Source: Burkholderiaceae bacterium (lineage in GTDB: Bacteria; Pseudomonadota; Gammaproteobacteria; Burkholderiales; Burkholderiaceae_D). Taken from it: DNA of 64,000 nt. A program made the translations under genes and the position numbers. Under the pieces are notes generated by a model, which searched no databases, was not told the origin of the DNA, and was given only the letters and a program-made list of their open reading frames with translations. The DNA lies in contig JAOAUN010000048.1 of the NCBI GenBank assembly GCA_030157545.1, forward strand, positions 86,474 to 150,473. The letters run 5' to 3'. This document shows, one piece after another, positions 22,376-30,716 of this stretch. How positions within the stretch are numbered: the stretch's first letter is position 1; each line of letters opens with the position of its first letter.

Positions 22376-23395
22376 ATGAGCTCTCTGGAACAACTCGTCG
22401 TCACTGCAGAAGCTGACTTTCTTGCTGCTGCTGACTCTGCCGCGCTGGAAAACGCGAAGGCAAAATATCTGGGCAAGACCGGCCAGATTACCGAACAAAT
22501 GAAAGGTCTGGGCAAGCTCGGACCGGATGAACGCCGCGCTCAGGGCGCCGTCATCAATCAGGCCAAGGAGCAGATCGAAGCCGCACTGACAGCGCGGCGC
22601 GATGCACTGGCCAATGCGCAGATGCAGGAGCGCCTGAACGCCGAAGCGATCGACGTCACCTTGCCGGGCCGTGGCCGTAGCATTGGCGGCATTCATCCGG
22701 TGATGCGTTCATGGCAGCGCGTCGAAGAGATCTTCGGCTCGATCGGTTTCGATGTGGCCGATGGCCCCGAGATCGAAAACGACTGGACCAATTTCACGTC
22801 ATTGAACAGCCCCGAGAATCATCCGGCGCGTTCGATGCAAGATACTTTCTATGTGGACGCACAAGACAGTACAGGCAAGCCGCTGCTGCTGCGCACGCAT
22901 ACCAGCCCGATGCAGGTGCGCTACGCACGTATGCAGCAAAAGCCGCCGATTAAAGTTATCGCACCGGGCCGCACCTATCGCGTCGACAGTGATGCGACAC
23001 ACTCGCCGATGTTCCATCAGGTTGAAGGTCTGTGGATCGATACCGATATCAGTTTTGCGGACCTCAAAGGCGTGTACCTGAATTTCGTCAAAGCGTTTTT
23101 CGAGACCGATGATTTGCAGGTGCGTTTCCGTCCTTCCTATTTTCCCTTCACCGAGCCGTCAGCCGAGATTGATATTGCCTTTGGCAGTGGTCCATTGAAA
23201 GGTCGCTGGCTTGAAGTGTCGGGCGCAGGGCAAGTGCATCCGACCGTGCTGCGGAATATGGGACTTGACCCTGAACAATACATTGGCTTTGCATTTGGTT
23301 CGGGGCTGGAACGCCTGACGATGCTGCGCTATGGGATCAACGACTTACGCCTGTTCTATGAAGGCGACCTGCGTTTCCTGAAACAATTCAACTAA
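22376..23395 (+). CDS. pheS: Phenylalanyl-tRNA synthetase alpha subunit
   Basis: 339 residues. Catalytic alpha subunit of the alpha2-beta2 enzyme that charges tRNA-Phe. An N-terminal coiled-coil (about 1-85) precedes the class II core with [14 protein letters not shown], the motif 2 region [20 protein letters not shown] and the motif 3 stretch [11 protein letters not shown]. Length is normal. pheT begins 12 bases downstream. Confidence 0.98.
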   Translation: MSSLEQLVVTAEADFLAAADSAALENAKAKYLGKTGQITEQMKGLGKLGPDERRAQGAVINQAKEQIEAALTARRDALANAQMQERLNAEAIDVTLPGRGRSIGGIHPVMRSWQRVEEIFGSIGFDVADGPEIENDWTNFTSLNSPENHPARSMQDTFYVDAQDSTGKPLLLRTHTSPMQVRYARMQQKPPIKVIAPGRTYRVDSDATHSPMFHQVEGLWIDTDISFADLKGVYLNFVKAFFETDDLQVRFRPSYFPFTEPSAEIDIAFGSGPLKGRWLEVSGAGQVHPTVLRNMGLDPEQYIGFAFGSGLERLTMLRYGINDLRLFYEGDLRFLKQFN

Positions 23396-23407
23396 TACGG
23401 TTTAGCG

Positions 23408-25837
23408 ATGCAATTTTCTGAAAACTGGCTGCGCACGATGGTCAATCCGAAACTGACTTCGGATGAGTTGTCGCATATGTTGACGATGGCAGGCCTCGAA
23501 GTGGAAGAGGTCGAGCCGGTCGCCCCTCAGTTCTCCAATGTTGTGGTGGCTAAGGTATTGGAAATCGAACGGCATCCGAATGCGGATCGCCTCAACGTCT
23601 GCAAGGTAGATGCTGGTACCGGCACGCTGCTGCAGATTGTCTGCGGCGCGCCGAATGTACGCGCTGGAATGACCGTGGTCTGTGCAATGGCTGGCGCCAA
23701 GCTGCCGCCTGGCGATGATGGCAAAGCATTCGAGATCAAGGTCGGACAATTGCGCGGTGTTGAGTCGCAAGGCATGTTGTGCTCGGCACGCGAACTCAAA
23801 CTGTCGGATGAAAATAGCGGCTTGATGGATTTGCCGCAAGACGCACCAGTTGGTCAGAATTTCCGTGACTACTATCAGCTCAATGATCTGAAATTCACCA
23901 TCAAGCTCACGCCGAACAAGGCTGACTGTTTGTCCGTTCTTGGCGTTGCGCGTGAAGTATCGGCGCTGACCAGCACGCCTTTGTTGGCGCCAGTCTGTTC
24001 GCCTGTCGCGGTCAGCCTGAATGAAACCTTGCCCGTCAAAGTCAGTGCGCCTGATTTGTGCGGCCGTTTTTCCGGTCGCGTAATCCGCGGCCTGAATGCG
24101 AAAGCCTCCACGCCGGACTGGATGAAGCAGAGGCTGGAGCGCAGCGGCCAGCGTCCGATTTCGGCATTGGTCGATATCTCGAATTATGTGATGCTGGAAC
24201 TCGGTCGTCCGACGCACGTGTTCGACCTCGACAAGATTCATGGCGGGCTCGACGTTCGCTGGGGTAAAAAGGGCGAGAGCATCAAACTGTTGAACGGTAA
24301 TACCGTTGAGCTTGATGACTGGATAGGCGTGATCGCCGATGAGCAAGAAGTTGAATCATTGGCTGGCATCATGGGCGGCGACGCGACCGCCGTTTCACTG
24401 GAGACGACCAATATCTATCTGGAAGCGGCGTTCTGGTGGCCGCAAGCGATACAGGGCAGGGCGCGCCGCTTCAATTTTTCTACCGATGCTGCGCACCGTT
24501 TCGAGCGTGGCGTCGACTTCGCAACGACAGTCGAGCATATCGAGCGCATCACGGCCCTGATTGTGGAAATCTGCGGCGTGGCCGGCGAGACCAGAGTCGG
24601 ACCTGTGGATGATCAGGTCATCAATCTGCCAGCAAGAATGCCAGTGCGCCTGCGTGTGGCGCGTGCTGCCAAGGTGATCGGTGTGGCATTGACCGAGCAA
24701 ATGGTGGCCGATATCTTCACGCGTCTTGGTTTGCAATTTACGCACGGTGACGGTGTCTTTGAAGTGACTGCGCCGAGCTATCGTTTCGATATCGAAATCG
24801 AAGAAGATCTGATCGAAGAAATCGCGCGCGTATATGGATTCGAGAATATTCCGGCGCTGCCGCCGGTTGCTGCGAATGCGATTCGCATCGCGCCGGAAAA
24901 TAGCCGCTCGTTGTTTGCAATTCGCCATCAACTCGCTGACCTCGATTACCAGGAAGTGGTCAACTTCAGTTTTGTCGATACCGCGACCGAACGTGATTTC
25001 GCCAATAATGCCGATCCAATCCGTTTGCTCAATCCTATCGCCAGCCAGATGAGCGTGATGCGATCACAGTTGATCGGAGGCTTGGTCGCCAACGTACGTT
25101 ATAACCTGAATCGCAAGCAGACCAGGGTGCGCGTGTTTGAAATCGGCGGCGTGTTTCTGAAAAATGCAGCCACGACCGATGGCCCGATGACGGTGGCCGG
25201 TTTCGATCAGCCCAAACGTGTTACGGCGATGGCCTATGGTCCGGTAGCGGAAGAGCAGTGGGGCCAGCCTGCCCGCAACGTGGACTTTTTCGATGTTAAA
25301 GCCGATCTGGAAGCCTTGTTTGCGCCGCGTGTTGTGCGCTTCGAGCCGGCAGCGCATGCTGCCTTGCATCCCGGCCGTTCTGCGCAAGTGTTCATGCATG
25401 ACAAGGCTATAGGTTTCGTTGGCGAACTGCATCCGCGCTGGCAGCAGCAGTATGAATTGCCGCAAGCACCGGTATTGTTTGAAATTGATGCGGTGGCACT
25501 GCAAGAGCGCGATGTGCCGGTTTATCACGAAATTTCAAAATTCCCCGCCGTCATTCGTGACCTTGCTTTAGTCGTCAAGCAGACACTGAATGTGCAAAGC
25601 ATCGTGGATATTTTTGCTGTCGAAAGCAAGTCAAACCCGTTGTGTCGATTCATGCAACACATTGTTTTGTTTGATGAATATCGCGGCAAAGGGCTGGAAA
25701 ATGACGAAAAAAGTCTTGCTTTCCGTATTACCTTGCAAGATACTCAAAGCACTCTGCAAGATGAATCTGTGGAGTCGGCAATGACAGCATTCATCGAAGC
25801 CGTTCAAAAAAAGCATGATGCAAAACTGCGCAAATAA
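23408..25837 (+). CDS. pheT: Phenylalanyl-tRNA synthetase beta subunit
   Basis: 809 residues. Beta subunit with tRNA-binding and editing functions. Domains in order: an N-terminal OB-fold tRNA-binding domain (about 39-148), B3/B4 editing domain, B5 (with the [17 protein letters not shown] segment near 460) and the C-terminal anticodon-binding domain. Its TAA overlaps by one base the first candidate ATG of ihfA. Length and domain order are normal. Confidence 0.97.
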   Translation: MQFSENWLRTMVNPKLTSDELSHMLTMAGLEVEEVEPVAPQFSNVVVAKVLEIERHPNADRLNVCKVDAGTGTLLQIVCGAPNVRAGMTVVCAMAGAKLPPGDDGKAFEIKVGQLRGVESQGMLCSARELKLSDENSGLMDLPQDAPVGQNFRDYYQLNDLKFTIKLTPNKADCLSVLGVAREVSALTSTPLLAPVCSPVAVSLNETLPVKVSAPDLCGRFSGRVIRGLNAKASTPDWMKQRLERSGQRPISALVDISNYVMLELGRPTHVFDLDKIHGGLDVRWGKKGESIKLLNGNTVELDDWIGVIADEQEVESLAGIMGGDATAVSLETTNIYLEAAFWWPQAIQGRARRFNFSTDAAHRFERGVDFATTVEHIERITALIVEICGVAGETRVGPVDDQVINLPARMPVRLRVARAAKVIGVALTEQMVADIFTRLGLQFTHGDGVFEVTAPSYRFDIEIEEDLIEEIARVYGFENIPALPPVAANAIRIAPENSRSLFAIRHQLADLDYQEVVNFSFVDTATERDFANNADPIRLLNPIASQMSVMRSQLIGGLVANVRYNLNRKQTRVRVFEIGGVFLKNAATTDGPMTVAGFDQPKRVTAMAYGPVAEEQWGQPARNVDFFDVKADLEALFAPRVVRFEPAAHAALHPGRSAQVFMHDKAIGFVGELHPRWQQQYELPQAPVLFEIDAVALQERDVPVYHEISKFPAVIRDLALVVKQTLNVQSIVDIFAVESKSNPLCRFMQHIVLFDEYRGKGLENDEKSLAFRITLQDTQSTLQDESVESAMTAFIEAVQKKHDAKLRK

Positions 25838-25856
25838 TGCAGGCAATAATGCAGGC
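25833..25856 (+). repeat. Perfect 12-bp tandem duplication over the pheT stop and ihfA start
   Basis: AATAATGCAGGC is found twice in a row, at 25833-25844 and 25845-25856. Each copy carries an ATG in the ihfA frame (25837 and 25849). Confidence 0.9.
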
Positions 25857-26298
25857 ACCAATCGACACCATGAACCTCAGTAACCCTGCCGAACAACAAT
25901 CTATTCTTGCTGCTGATCTGGGCCGCGCAGTGCTTGCAGCAGAAGTACGCTCGCGTGCAGAAAAAGAGATGCCGACCTTGACCAAGGCCGAGCTGGCGGA
26001 GTTGCTGTTTGAGCAGGTCGGCCTGAACAAGCGTGAAGCCAAGGATATGGTCGAAACTTTTTTCGATGAAATCCGCGACGCGCTCGAACGCGGCGAGGCA
26101 GTCAAGCTTTCCGGTTTCGGTAACTTCCAGTTACGCGACAAGCCGCAACGCCCGGGGCGCAATCCCAAGACTGGTGAAGAAATTCCTATCAGCGCCAGAC
26201 GCGTTGTAACCTTTCACGCAAGCCAAAAACTCAAGGGCCTGGTAGATGTCACGCCGGCAGCTGGTTTGGCTCGCAGTAGTGCAGCCTTCGGTTCCTGA
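25837..26298 (+). CDS. ihfA: Integration host factor subunit alpha
   Basis: Up to 153 residues. IHF is a sequence-specific DNA-bending heterodimer acting in recombination, replication and transcription. The HU/IHF core runs from [13 protein letters not shown] to the end, with the DNA-intercalating arm [14 protein letters not shown] and the FHASQKLK strand. The core matches the usual ~100-residue protein, so the roughly 44 residues before MPTLTK (ATG at 25969) are extra. Related Burkholderiales proteins also have N-terminal extensions, so a start at 25837, 25849 or 25870 is credible, but no ribosome-binding site decides between them. Position after pheT supports the alpha subunit. Confidence 0.92.
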   Translation: MQAIMQAPIDTMNLSNPAEQQSILAADLGRAVLAAEVRSRAEKEMPTLTKAELAELLFEQVGLNKREAKDMVETFFDEIRDALERGEAVKLSGFGNFQLRDKPQRPGRNPKTGEEIPISARRVVTFHASQKLKGLVDVTPAAGLARSSAAFGS

Positions 26299-26309
26299 GT
26301 TTCAACTCC

Positions 26310-26690
26310 ATGAACGAGCGCGCAGCAAAGCCTCAGCTGGCTCCTTTACCGCCTATACCTGCCAAACGCTATTTCACGATAGGCGAGGTCAGCGAGTTAT
26401 GCGGCGTCAAGCCGCATGTTCTGCGTTACTGGGAACAGGAATTTACCCAGTTAAAACCCGTTAAGCGGCGCGGTAACCGCCGCTATTATCAGCACCATGA
26501 AGTTTTACTGATTCGTCGCATACGCGAACTGCTCTACGAGCAAGGGTTTACCATCAGTGGCGCTCGCAATAAGCTTGATATGCGCATCGTCGAAGTGGAA
26601 ACTCATCAACCAGTGACTGGTGCTACCGGCTTTGATGTGCTCGCTATGCGCATGGAGCTGGAAGCTATCCTTACCTTGCTCAAAGTCTGA
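26310..26690 (+). CDS. MerR family transcriptional regulator
   Basis: 126 residues. The N-terminal winged helix-turn-helix of the MerR family is clear: YFTIGEVSELCGVKPHVLRYWEQEF, then RRGNRRYYQHHEVLLIRRI. The C-terminal part is short, without cysteine clusters for metal binding, so the effector is unknown. A MerR-type gene right after ihfA is a recurring proteobacterial arrangement. The ATG lies 11 bases after the ihfA stop, so the two are probably co-transcribed. Confidence 0.9.
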   Translation: MNERAAKPQLAPLPPIPAKRYFTIGEVSELCGVKPHVLRYWEQEFTQLKPVKRRGNRRYYQHHEVLLIRRIRELLYEQGFTISGARNKLDMRIVEVETHQPVTGATGFDVLAMRMELEAILTLLKV

Positions 26691-26735
26691 GCCTGCTTCC
26701 GAGCAGTCTTCATACGCAAAACTATAAAGAAAAAG

Positions 26736-26753
26736 AGCCCGTATCAGCGGGCT
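26736..26753 (-). terminator. Hairpin with T-run on the minus strand
   Basis: AGCCCG (26736-26741) pairs with CGGGCT (26748-26753). The plus strand has only two T residues after it; on the minus strand it is followed by CTTTTTC. It may serve merR as a weak terminator or end a minus-strand transcript. Confidence 0.6.
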
Positions 26754-26937
26754 TGGCATGAGTTTGTTACACGATCCATATTCCAACCTCTGAAAGTAAA
26801 GCTTATTGGGAAGTCCTGCAAATTGTGCTGAGGTTTGAATCACTTCCTTTAAGGAACGGGGATATTCGCGAATTTATCGAAAGAGCTGGCGATCCTTGTC
26901 GCGTGATCGAAAACTCAAAAACAGGCAGGCAAAAAAA

Positions 26938-26957
26938 AGCCCGCTCAGAAGCGGGCT
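26938..26957 (-). terminator. Strong intrinsic terminator on the minus strand
   Basis: AGCCCGCT (26938-26945) pairs perfectly with AGCGGGCT (26950-26957) around CAGA. An A8 run precedes it on the plus strand, which makes a U8 tail on the minus strand. No minus-strand gene is seen to its right. Confidence 0.7.
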
Positions 26958-26993
26958 GAATCTATATCTGAAGAAGGGACATAGAGGAGACAA

Positions 26994-27065
26994 ATGAATT
27001 ATCTACCTTCCCGTCTTATAAATCAAATTTCAATATTCAATATGAGAAATAGAATATTTGAATAA
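26994..27065 (+). CDS. Possible 23-residue small protein
   Basis: A short frame MNYLPSRLINQ... of 23 residues, AT-rich, starting at an ATG 4 bases after GAGGAG (26984-26989). The ribosome-binding site is the strongest in this gap, which is the only reason to list it. It could be a leader peptide for the bactofilin genes or chance. No relative is recognised. Confidence 0.25.
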   Translation: MNYLPSRLINQISIFNMRNRIFE

Positions 27066-27189
27066 TTGATTCTTCTTTCTTGTGAGTTGCACCGGCAAAA
27101 GTGCCATGCAATGCTGCTTTGCAGCATTAAAACAGTATGCCAATTGGTAACTTGTGTTAATTTTTAACTGTTTTTCGCACAATTCGCCG

Positions 27190-27195
27190 TATAAT
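27190..27195 (+). promoter_or_regulatory. Candidate -10 box for the bactofilin genes
   Basis: TATAAT at 27190-27195, 128 bases before the first bactofilin start, inside an AT-rich stretch. The -35 region is weak. Confidence 0.4.
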
Positions 27196-27322
27196 TTCTC
27201 CTAAGATACAAATTGGCATGTTTGTGGAATAAGTTTGCTTTGATAAGTCTATCGAGTGAGTCAGTTCTCAATGACAATTTTGTAATGTGTATTTTATTTG
27301 ACTGAAACCCCAGGAGGCACTG

Positions 27323-27691
27323 TTGGCAGATTCTAATCAAAGTGGATGTCTGACTGTCGGCGAAGGCGTCGTATTGAGCGGATCCTTCATCGTTCCGGAT
27401 ATTGCATCTATTTCTGGAAGCATTGAAGGTGAAATCACGGCGCGTGAACTTATCGTTGCCAGCTCAGGCGTCATCAAAGGCAAAGTCACTGCCGACATCA
27501 TCGATTTGCGTGGCGAGATTCATGACACGCTGACTGCGAAAAAATCTTTGTTCATTCGCTCTACCGGTAAAGCACTCGGTTCAGTCCAGTATGCAGAGAT
27601 TGAAATCGAAAAGGGCGGCGACTTGCAAGGTGCGCTGCAAAAAATCGAGGGGGATGGCAGTCCTTCTGGCTTGCCAAGCTCTATTGCTTAA
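27323..27691 (+). CDS. Bactofilin (polymer-forming cytoskeletal protein), first copy
   Basis: 122 residues. Bactofilins self-assemble into filaments of right-handed beta-helices and often position cell-wall enzymes. The beta-helix repeats are visible between about residues 18 and 105: ISGSIEGEITARELIVASSG, VIKGKVTADIIDLRGEI and so on, with Gly/Ile periodicity. The start is TTG at 27323, preceded by AGGAGG at 27312-27317; no ATG fits. A second bactofilin follows after 19 bases, so the pair is an operon. Confidence 0.88.
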   Translation: MADSNQSGCLTVGEGVVLSGSFIVPDIASISGSIEGEITARELIVASSGVIKGKVTADIIDLRGEIHDTLTAKKSLFIRSTGKALGSVQYAEIEIEKGGDLQGALQKIEGDGSPSGLPSSIA

Positions 27692-27710
27692 TTGATTTCA
27701 GGACATTGAC

Positions 27711-28193
27711 GTGTTCAATAAGAAACGAAACGACGAACGGGAAAAAATGGCTTCACCTATCGAGACAATTCCGCCTGCCAGCGAAACTACGCCTCCGGAA
27801 GTTGAAGCTGTTACCGTACCCAGTGAAGTCGAATACAACCAGAATTCCAATGGTAATGGTTTAGTCAAACCAGCCAACGGTAATCTGAAGCCTTCAATTA
27901 TTAGCGAAGGTTTCGAGTTTATCGGCGAGATCCGCTCCAGCGGTTATCTGACCATTGACGGCACAGTGCGGGGTACTTTGGCTTTGCATTCGATCCAGAT
28001 CGGCGTATCTGGAGTGTTAGATGGCAATGTCACCTGCGACACCATGAACGTTAAGGGCAATTTCTCTGGCGCCCTTGATTGTCGCGACCTCACCATTGGC
28101 AGTCGGGCTGTGGTCGATGGTAAAGTCAGCTTCAAGAGCATTACCATACAGCGTGGTGGTATTGTAAAAGGCGAACTCAAGAAAAAAGCCTGA
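27711..28193 (+). CDS. Bactofilin, second copy
   Basis: 160 residues, starting at GTG 27711. A polar N-terminal tail of about 60 residues rich in Pro, Glu and Asn precedes the beta-helix core (SEGFEFIGEIRSSGYLTIDGTVRG to the end). The protein ends in a lysine-rich tail (KGELKKKA). The long disordered tail may bind a partner or the membrane. Its end meets a double hairpin shared with the convergent third bactofilin. Confidence 0.88.
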   Translation: MFNKKRNDEREKMASPIETIPPASETTPPEVEAVTVPSEVEYNQNSNGNGLVKPANGNLKPSIISEGFEFIGEIRSSGYLTIDGTVRGTLALHSIQIGVSGVLDGNVTCDTMNVKGNFSGALDCRDLTIGSRAVVDGKVSFKSITIQRGGIVKGELKKKA

Positions 28194-28251
28194 TCGTTTC
28201 CTGTCAGGCTTTGCGGATGGCGCAAGAAAAGATTACTTCTTTTCTTGCGCC
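28184..28251. terminator. Double bidirectional terminator between convergent bactofilins
   Basis: AAGCCTGA pairs with TCAGGCTT (about 28185-28212), and GGCGCAAGAAAAG pairs with CTTTTCTTGCGCC (about 28218-28251), followed by TTTTT. The second stem overlaps the last codons of the minus-strand gene. Confidence 0.75.
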
Positions 28252-28664
28252 ATTTTTATGACGGTTTGCGCATCAGTCGTGCTGCTCGAATTATTTTGCG
28301 CCTGGATCACCAGGCCGAGCAATTTGGCGCCATGTTCGACTCCGATCGTGCCGTAGGTGATGTCCCCGCGCACCTCTGAATCTTTATGAAATTCCGCGCG
28401 CTCAGTCGCGTAAATGTTGCCTTCAATTTTCCCGGCCACCATCACGCGATGTGCAGTAATGTCACCGGATACTTCACCGGAGCGACCGATGGCAACGGTG
28501 ACTTTCTTGTCTTTGGCTGTCTCGATATTGCCGATGACTTTGCCGTCAATCCGTACGCTATCGAGCAGCACCAGTCGACCGTAAATTTCGGTCGTAGCAC
28601 CGATCAGGGTGTCAAACTTCTCCTGAGTCGGCATCATTTTGTTTTGCTTTAATTTGCGGAACAT
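28233..28664 (-). CDS. Bactofilin, third copy, downstream of the M23 peptidase
   Basis: 143 residues. The core (DTLIGATTEIYGRLVLLDSVRIDGKVIGNIET to about residue 120) shows the bactofilin beta-helix periodicity; the tail is rich in Asn, Ser and Thr. The ATG at 28664 is 8 bases after AGGAG; an ATG at 28670 is too close to it. It lies 130 bases downstream of the M23 peptidase gene on the same strand, a pairing known from other bacteria in which the bactofilin localises the peptidase. Confidence 0.9.
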   Translation of the reverse strand: MFRKLKQNKMMPTQEKFDTLIGATTEIYGRLVLLDSVRIDGKVIGNIETAKDKKVTVAIGRSGEVSGDITAHRVMVAGKIEGNIYATERAEFHKDSEVRGDITYGTIGVEHGAKLLGLVIQAQNNSSSTTDAQTVIKMAQEKK

Positions 28665-28794
28665 GTGCATCTCTCCTCGTCTGGCTCAGGTTCAATATAA
28701 GCTGAACCCGCGTGAACTTGTTTTTTTATCGCAGCATGCGGAATATGTAACGCGGCTTCCGAAATAGCATTTTTCATGAACGCTGATGCAATTA

Positions 28795-29721
28795 TCAGCT
28801 ATTACCAATCGGCAGTACCTGCGCCGGATTCAATACGCGGCCGTAGCGGAAGACTTCATAATGCAAATGTGGTCCGGTCGACCGGCCTGTGCTGCCAACA
28901 TCAGCAATGTGATCGCCGCGCTTAACTTTCTGGCCCTCGACCGCCAGGCGCTTACTGATATGCGCGTAGCGTGTCACAAAACCTTCGGCATGCGTGACTT
29001 CGATAATATTGCCATACGAATCTTCCCAACCAGAACGGGTCACCACGCCATCAGCAGTCGCCACAATGTGCGTACCTGCTGCTGCAGTGAAATCGAGGCC
29101 TTCGTGACGCGCCAACGTACCTGTGAACGGATCATTACGCATACCAAAGCCGCTGCTGACATTAAAGTCACCACGCACTGGCACACCGGTCGGCAGCGTG
29201 TAGAGCCAGTTTAATTGTTTGGCCCAGTCTTGCCGCATGTTGCCCACTACTTTTTGAAACTGGCCGAATTCGTCTACGGCGTCTTCGAGTGTGTTGGTCA
29301 GCGGCTGACGCTGGCTGTTTACATCGCGATCGGACGAGACGAACGGACCGCCTTTGCCGTCTTCCGCACTACGCTTCTCGCGCAAGCCTACTGGCGTAGC
29401 TATTTCCATGAAGCGGTTTTTCAAGGTCTGTAGCTGTCGGATATCCTGCGATGTTGAATCGAGCGTTGCCTGAAGTTTCGCCAGGCGACTGCGATACACC
29501 GATTCCATTCGTTCTTGCTCAGCTTCCGTCGTGACACCACCAAGCGAACGCGCGAGTTCAGGACGGATCTCAATCGCGATCTTGAAGCCGACCAGATAAA
29601 GTAGAAAACCCGCCGTAACCAAGGCGAACGCAAGCGCGCAAGTGCTGATGAGCATTTTGCGAGCGGTAATGGAGAAAGTGCGCACAGCACCGGTGGGGCC
29701 AGACACCCACATCAGTTGCAT
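28795..29721 (-). CDS. Membrane-anchored M23 family metallopeptidase (peptidoglycan endopeptidase)
   Basis: 308 residues. A single membrane segment lies at about residues 23-47, so the enzyme domain is periplasmic. A coiled-coil at about 65-108 follows, then the LytM/M23 domain from about 185. Zinc and catalytic residues are in place: His206 and Asp210 (RHEGLD), His254, and His285/His287 (HLHYEV). Such enzymes cut peptidoglycan cross-links, or regulate amidases when degenerate; here the site is complete. A GGAATTCT ribosome-binding region precedes the ATG. The bactofilin gene directly downstream suggests a filament-guided hydrolase. Confidence 0.92.
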   Translation of the reverse strand: MQLMWVSGPTGAVRTFSITARKMLISTCALAFALVTAGFLLYLVGFKIAIEIRPELARSLGGVTTEAEQERMESVYRSRLAKLQATLDSTSQDIRQLQTLKNRFMEIATPVGLREKRSAEDGKGGPFVSSDRDVNSQRQPLTNTLEDAVDEFGQFQKVVGNMRQDWAKQLNWLYTLPTGVPVRGDFNVSSGFGMRNDPFTGTLARHEGLDFTAAAGTHIVATADGVVTRSGWEDSYGNIIEVTHAEGFVTRYAHISKRLAVEGQKVKRGDHIADVGSTGRSTGPHLHYEVFRYGRVLNPAQVLPIGNS

Positions 29722-30066
29722 AGAATTCCTAAACGTTTGCTCGCTACGAAGCCGCGAGCGGAGAACCCGGATTGGTTGAAAAATTTCTAGGGCCTTGAAT
29801 TATATGGCTTTTTGGAAATATTGCACCAATTAAATACTTTTGATCAAGGTTTTGGCGGGAATAAAACGTGAAAGTTGACTATTTTTTAAGGCTTATGGGG
29901 CGAAGCTTTCTTCAGCGAAAATACTTTTTAAAAATGAGAGCTTTTCAGCGATGTATTGTTAAATTAATTCCAAAATTTTTTAATTCTAATAAATACACTC
30001 TTTGGAATTGTTTAATGCGGAAAGTTAATCTATAGTTTCTTTGGGTTAACTATAAGTTTCGTATCT
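29722..30066. other. AT-rich divergent promoter region
   Basis: 345 bases between the M23 gene and the globin gene, strongly AT-rich from about 29800. A palindrome TATAGTT (30031-30037) / AACTATA (30048-30054) lies just before the globin start and could be an operator. No gene is seen. Confidence 0.5.
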
Positions 30067-30501
30067 ATGAACGATTCGGCAGCGCAATCCCTGTTTGACA
30101 AGTATGGTGGTGTGCCAATGGCCACCAAAATGGTGAGCAAATTAACCGAGCGTTGGCTTGCCAATCCTATTCTGCGTCGCTATCTGGAAGGCATGAGCAA
30201 GGAAGCGCTGCTGCGCCATCAGATTGCCGTTGTCGCCTACATCATGGGTAAACCCGTTACCCCATACGACACTGCGGCCATGCGCGCTGCTCACCAGCCG
30301 CTCAATATCAGCGCCCATGCGTATGAAGAAATGGTCACTCTGCTGCGCCAGGTTTTACTTTAAATGAGTATTCAGTCAGCCGATATAGCGACGGTCCTCG
30401 CGACACTGGATCGTCAACGCCATCATTTGGTGGCGGGTGCAATCGATGCGCCGCTGTATGAAGGTCTCGATCGTCGTAAGCAAAGACGCGATCAAAAGTA
30501 A
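30067..30501 (+). pseudogene. Truncated haemoglobin (group 1-like) interrupted by an in-frame TAA
   Basis: The first 98 codons (30067-30363) match a group 1 truncated globin: SLFDKYGG at the start, the RHQ motif of helix E, MGKP, and the proximal-histidine motif MRAAHQ. A TAA at 30361-30363 stops the frame. The same frame continues from ATG 30364 for 45 codons with a sequence (SADIATVLATLDRQRHHLV) that looks like the rest of the globin's last helix. So this is either a single nonsense change in a roughly 144-codon gene or a real split into 98- and 45-residue products by TAAATG restart. The usual B10 tyrosine and CD1 phenylalanine also seem replaced, so haem ligand chemistry may differ. The globin call is good; the pseudogene status is an inference. 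Confidence 0.7.
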
Positions 30502-30716
30502 ATATTTCCTCATTTGCAAAGCACGATCTGATTTGATCTGATCCTTCCAGCGGGCTTGAACTTTAAACGTCTTCAACGCCATTTCTCACAATACTTTTTT
30601 GCACCGGTAAAATCATTTGGCTTGCGCGTGTATTTGCTCGCCAGACGACGGGTTTGATTTTGCGCCTGGTATTCAATCGACTATATAGTTAGTACCTGTC
30701 AAACCGGGATAAAAGC
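30502..30716. other. 215-base gap before the TolC-family gene
   Basis: No gene with a credible start is seen. A minus-strand frame at 30376-30582 lies mostly over the globin tail and is a shadow. The sequence CTATATAGTTAGTAC about 30 bases before the next gene could hold its -10 region. Confidence 0.4.

Larger units (their letters stand above)
26691..27322. other. 632-base gap before the bactofilin genes
   Basis: Contains the two hairpins described separately, a possible 23-codon gene at 26994-27065, a perfect 8-3-8 hairpin AATGCTGC/GCAGCATT at 27110-27128, and the bactofilin promoter region. A plus-strand frame is open from about 26762 to 26959 but has no ATG and no good start; its reading is not recognisable. 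The second half is clearly AT-rich. Confidence 0.6.

Noticed and set aside
23402..24346. 314-codon open frame on the minus strand opposite pheT
   Set aside because: Shadow of pheT; no start signal or family features.
26762..26959. Plus-strand open frame in the gap after merR
   Set aside because: No ATG, GTG or TTG start with a ribosome-binding site and no recognisable relative; it ends inside the terminator hairpin.
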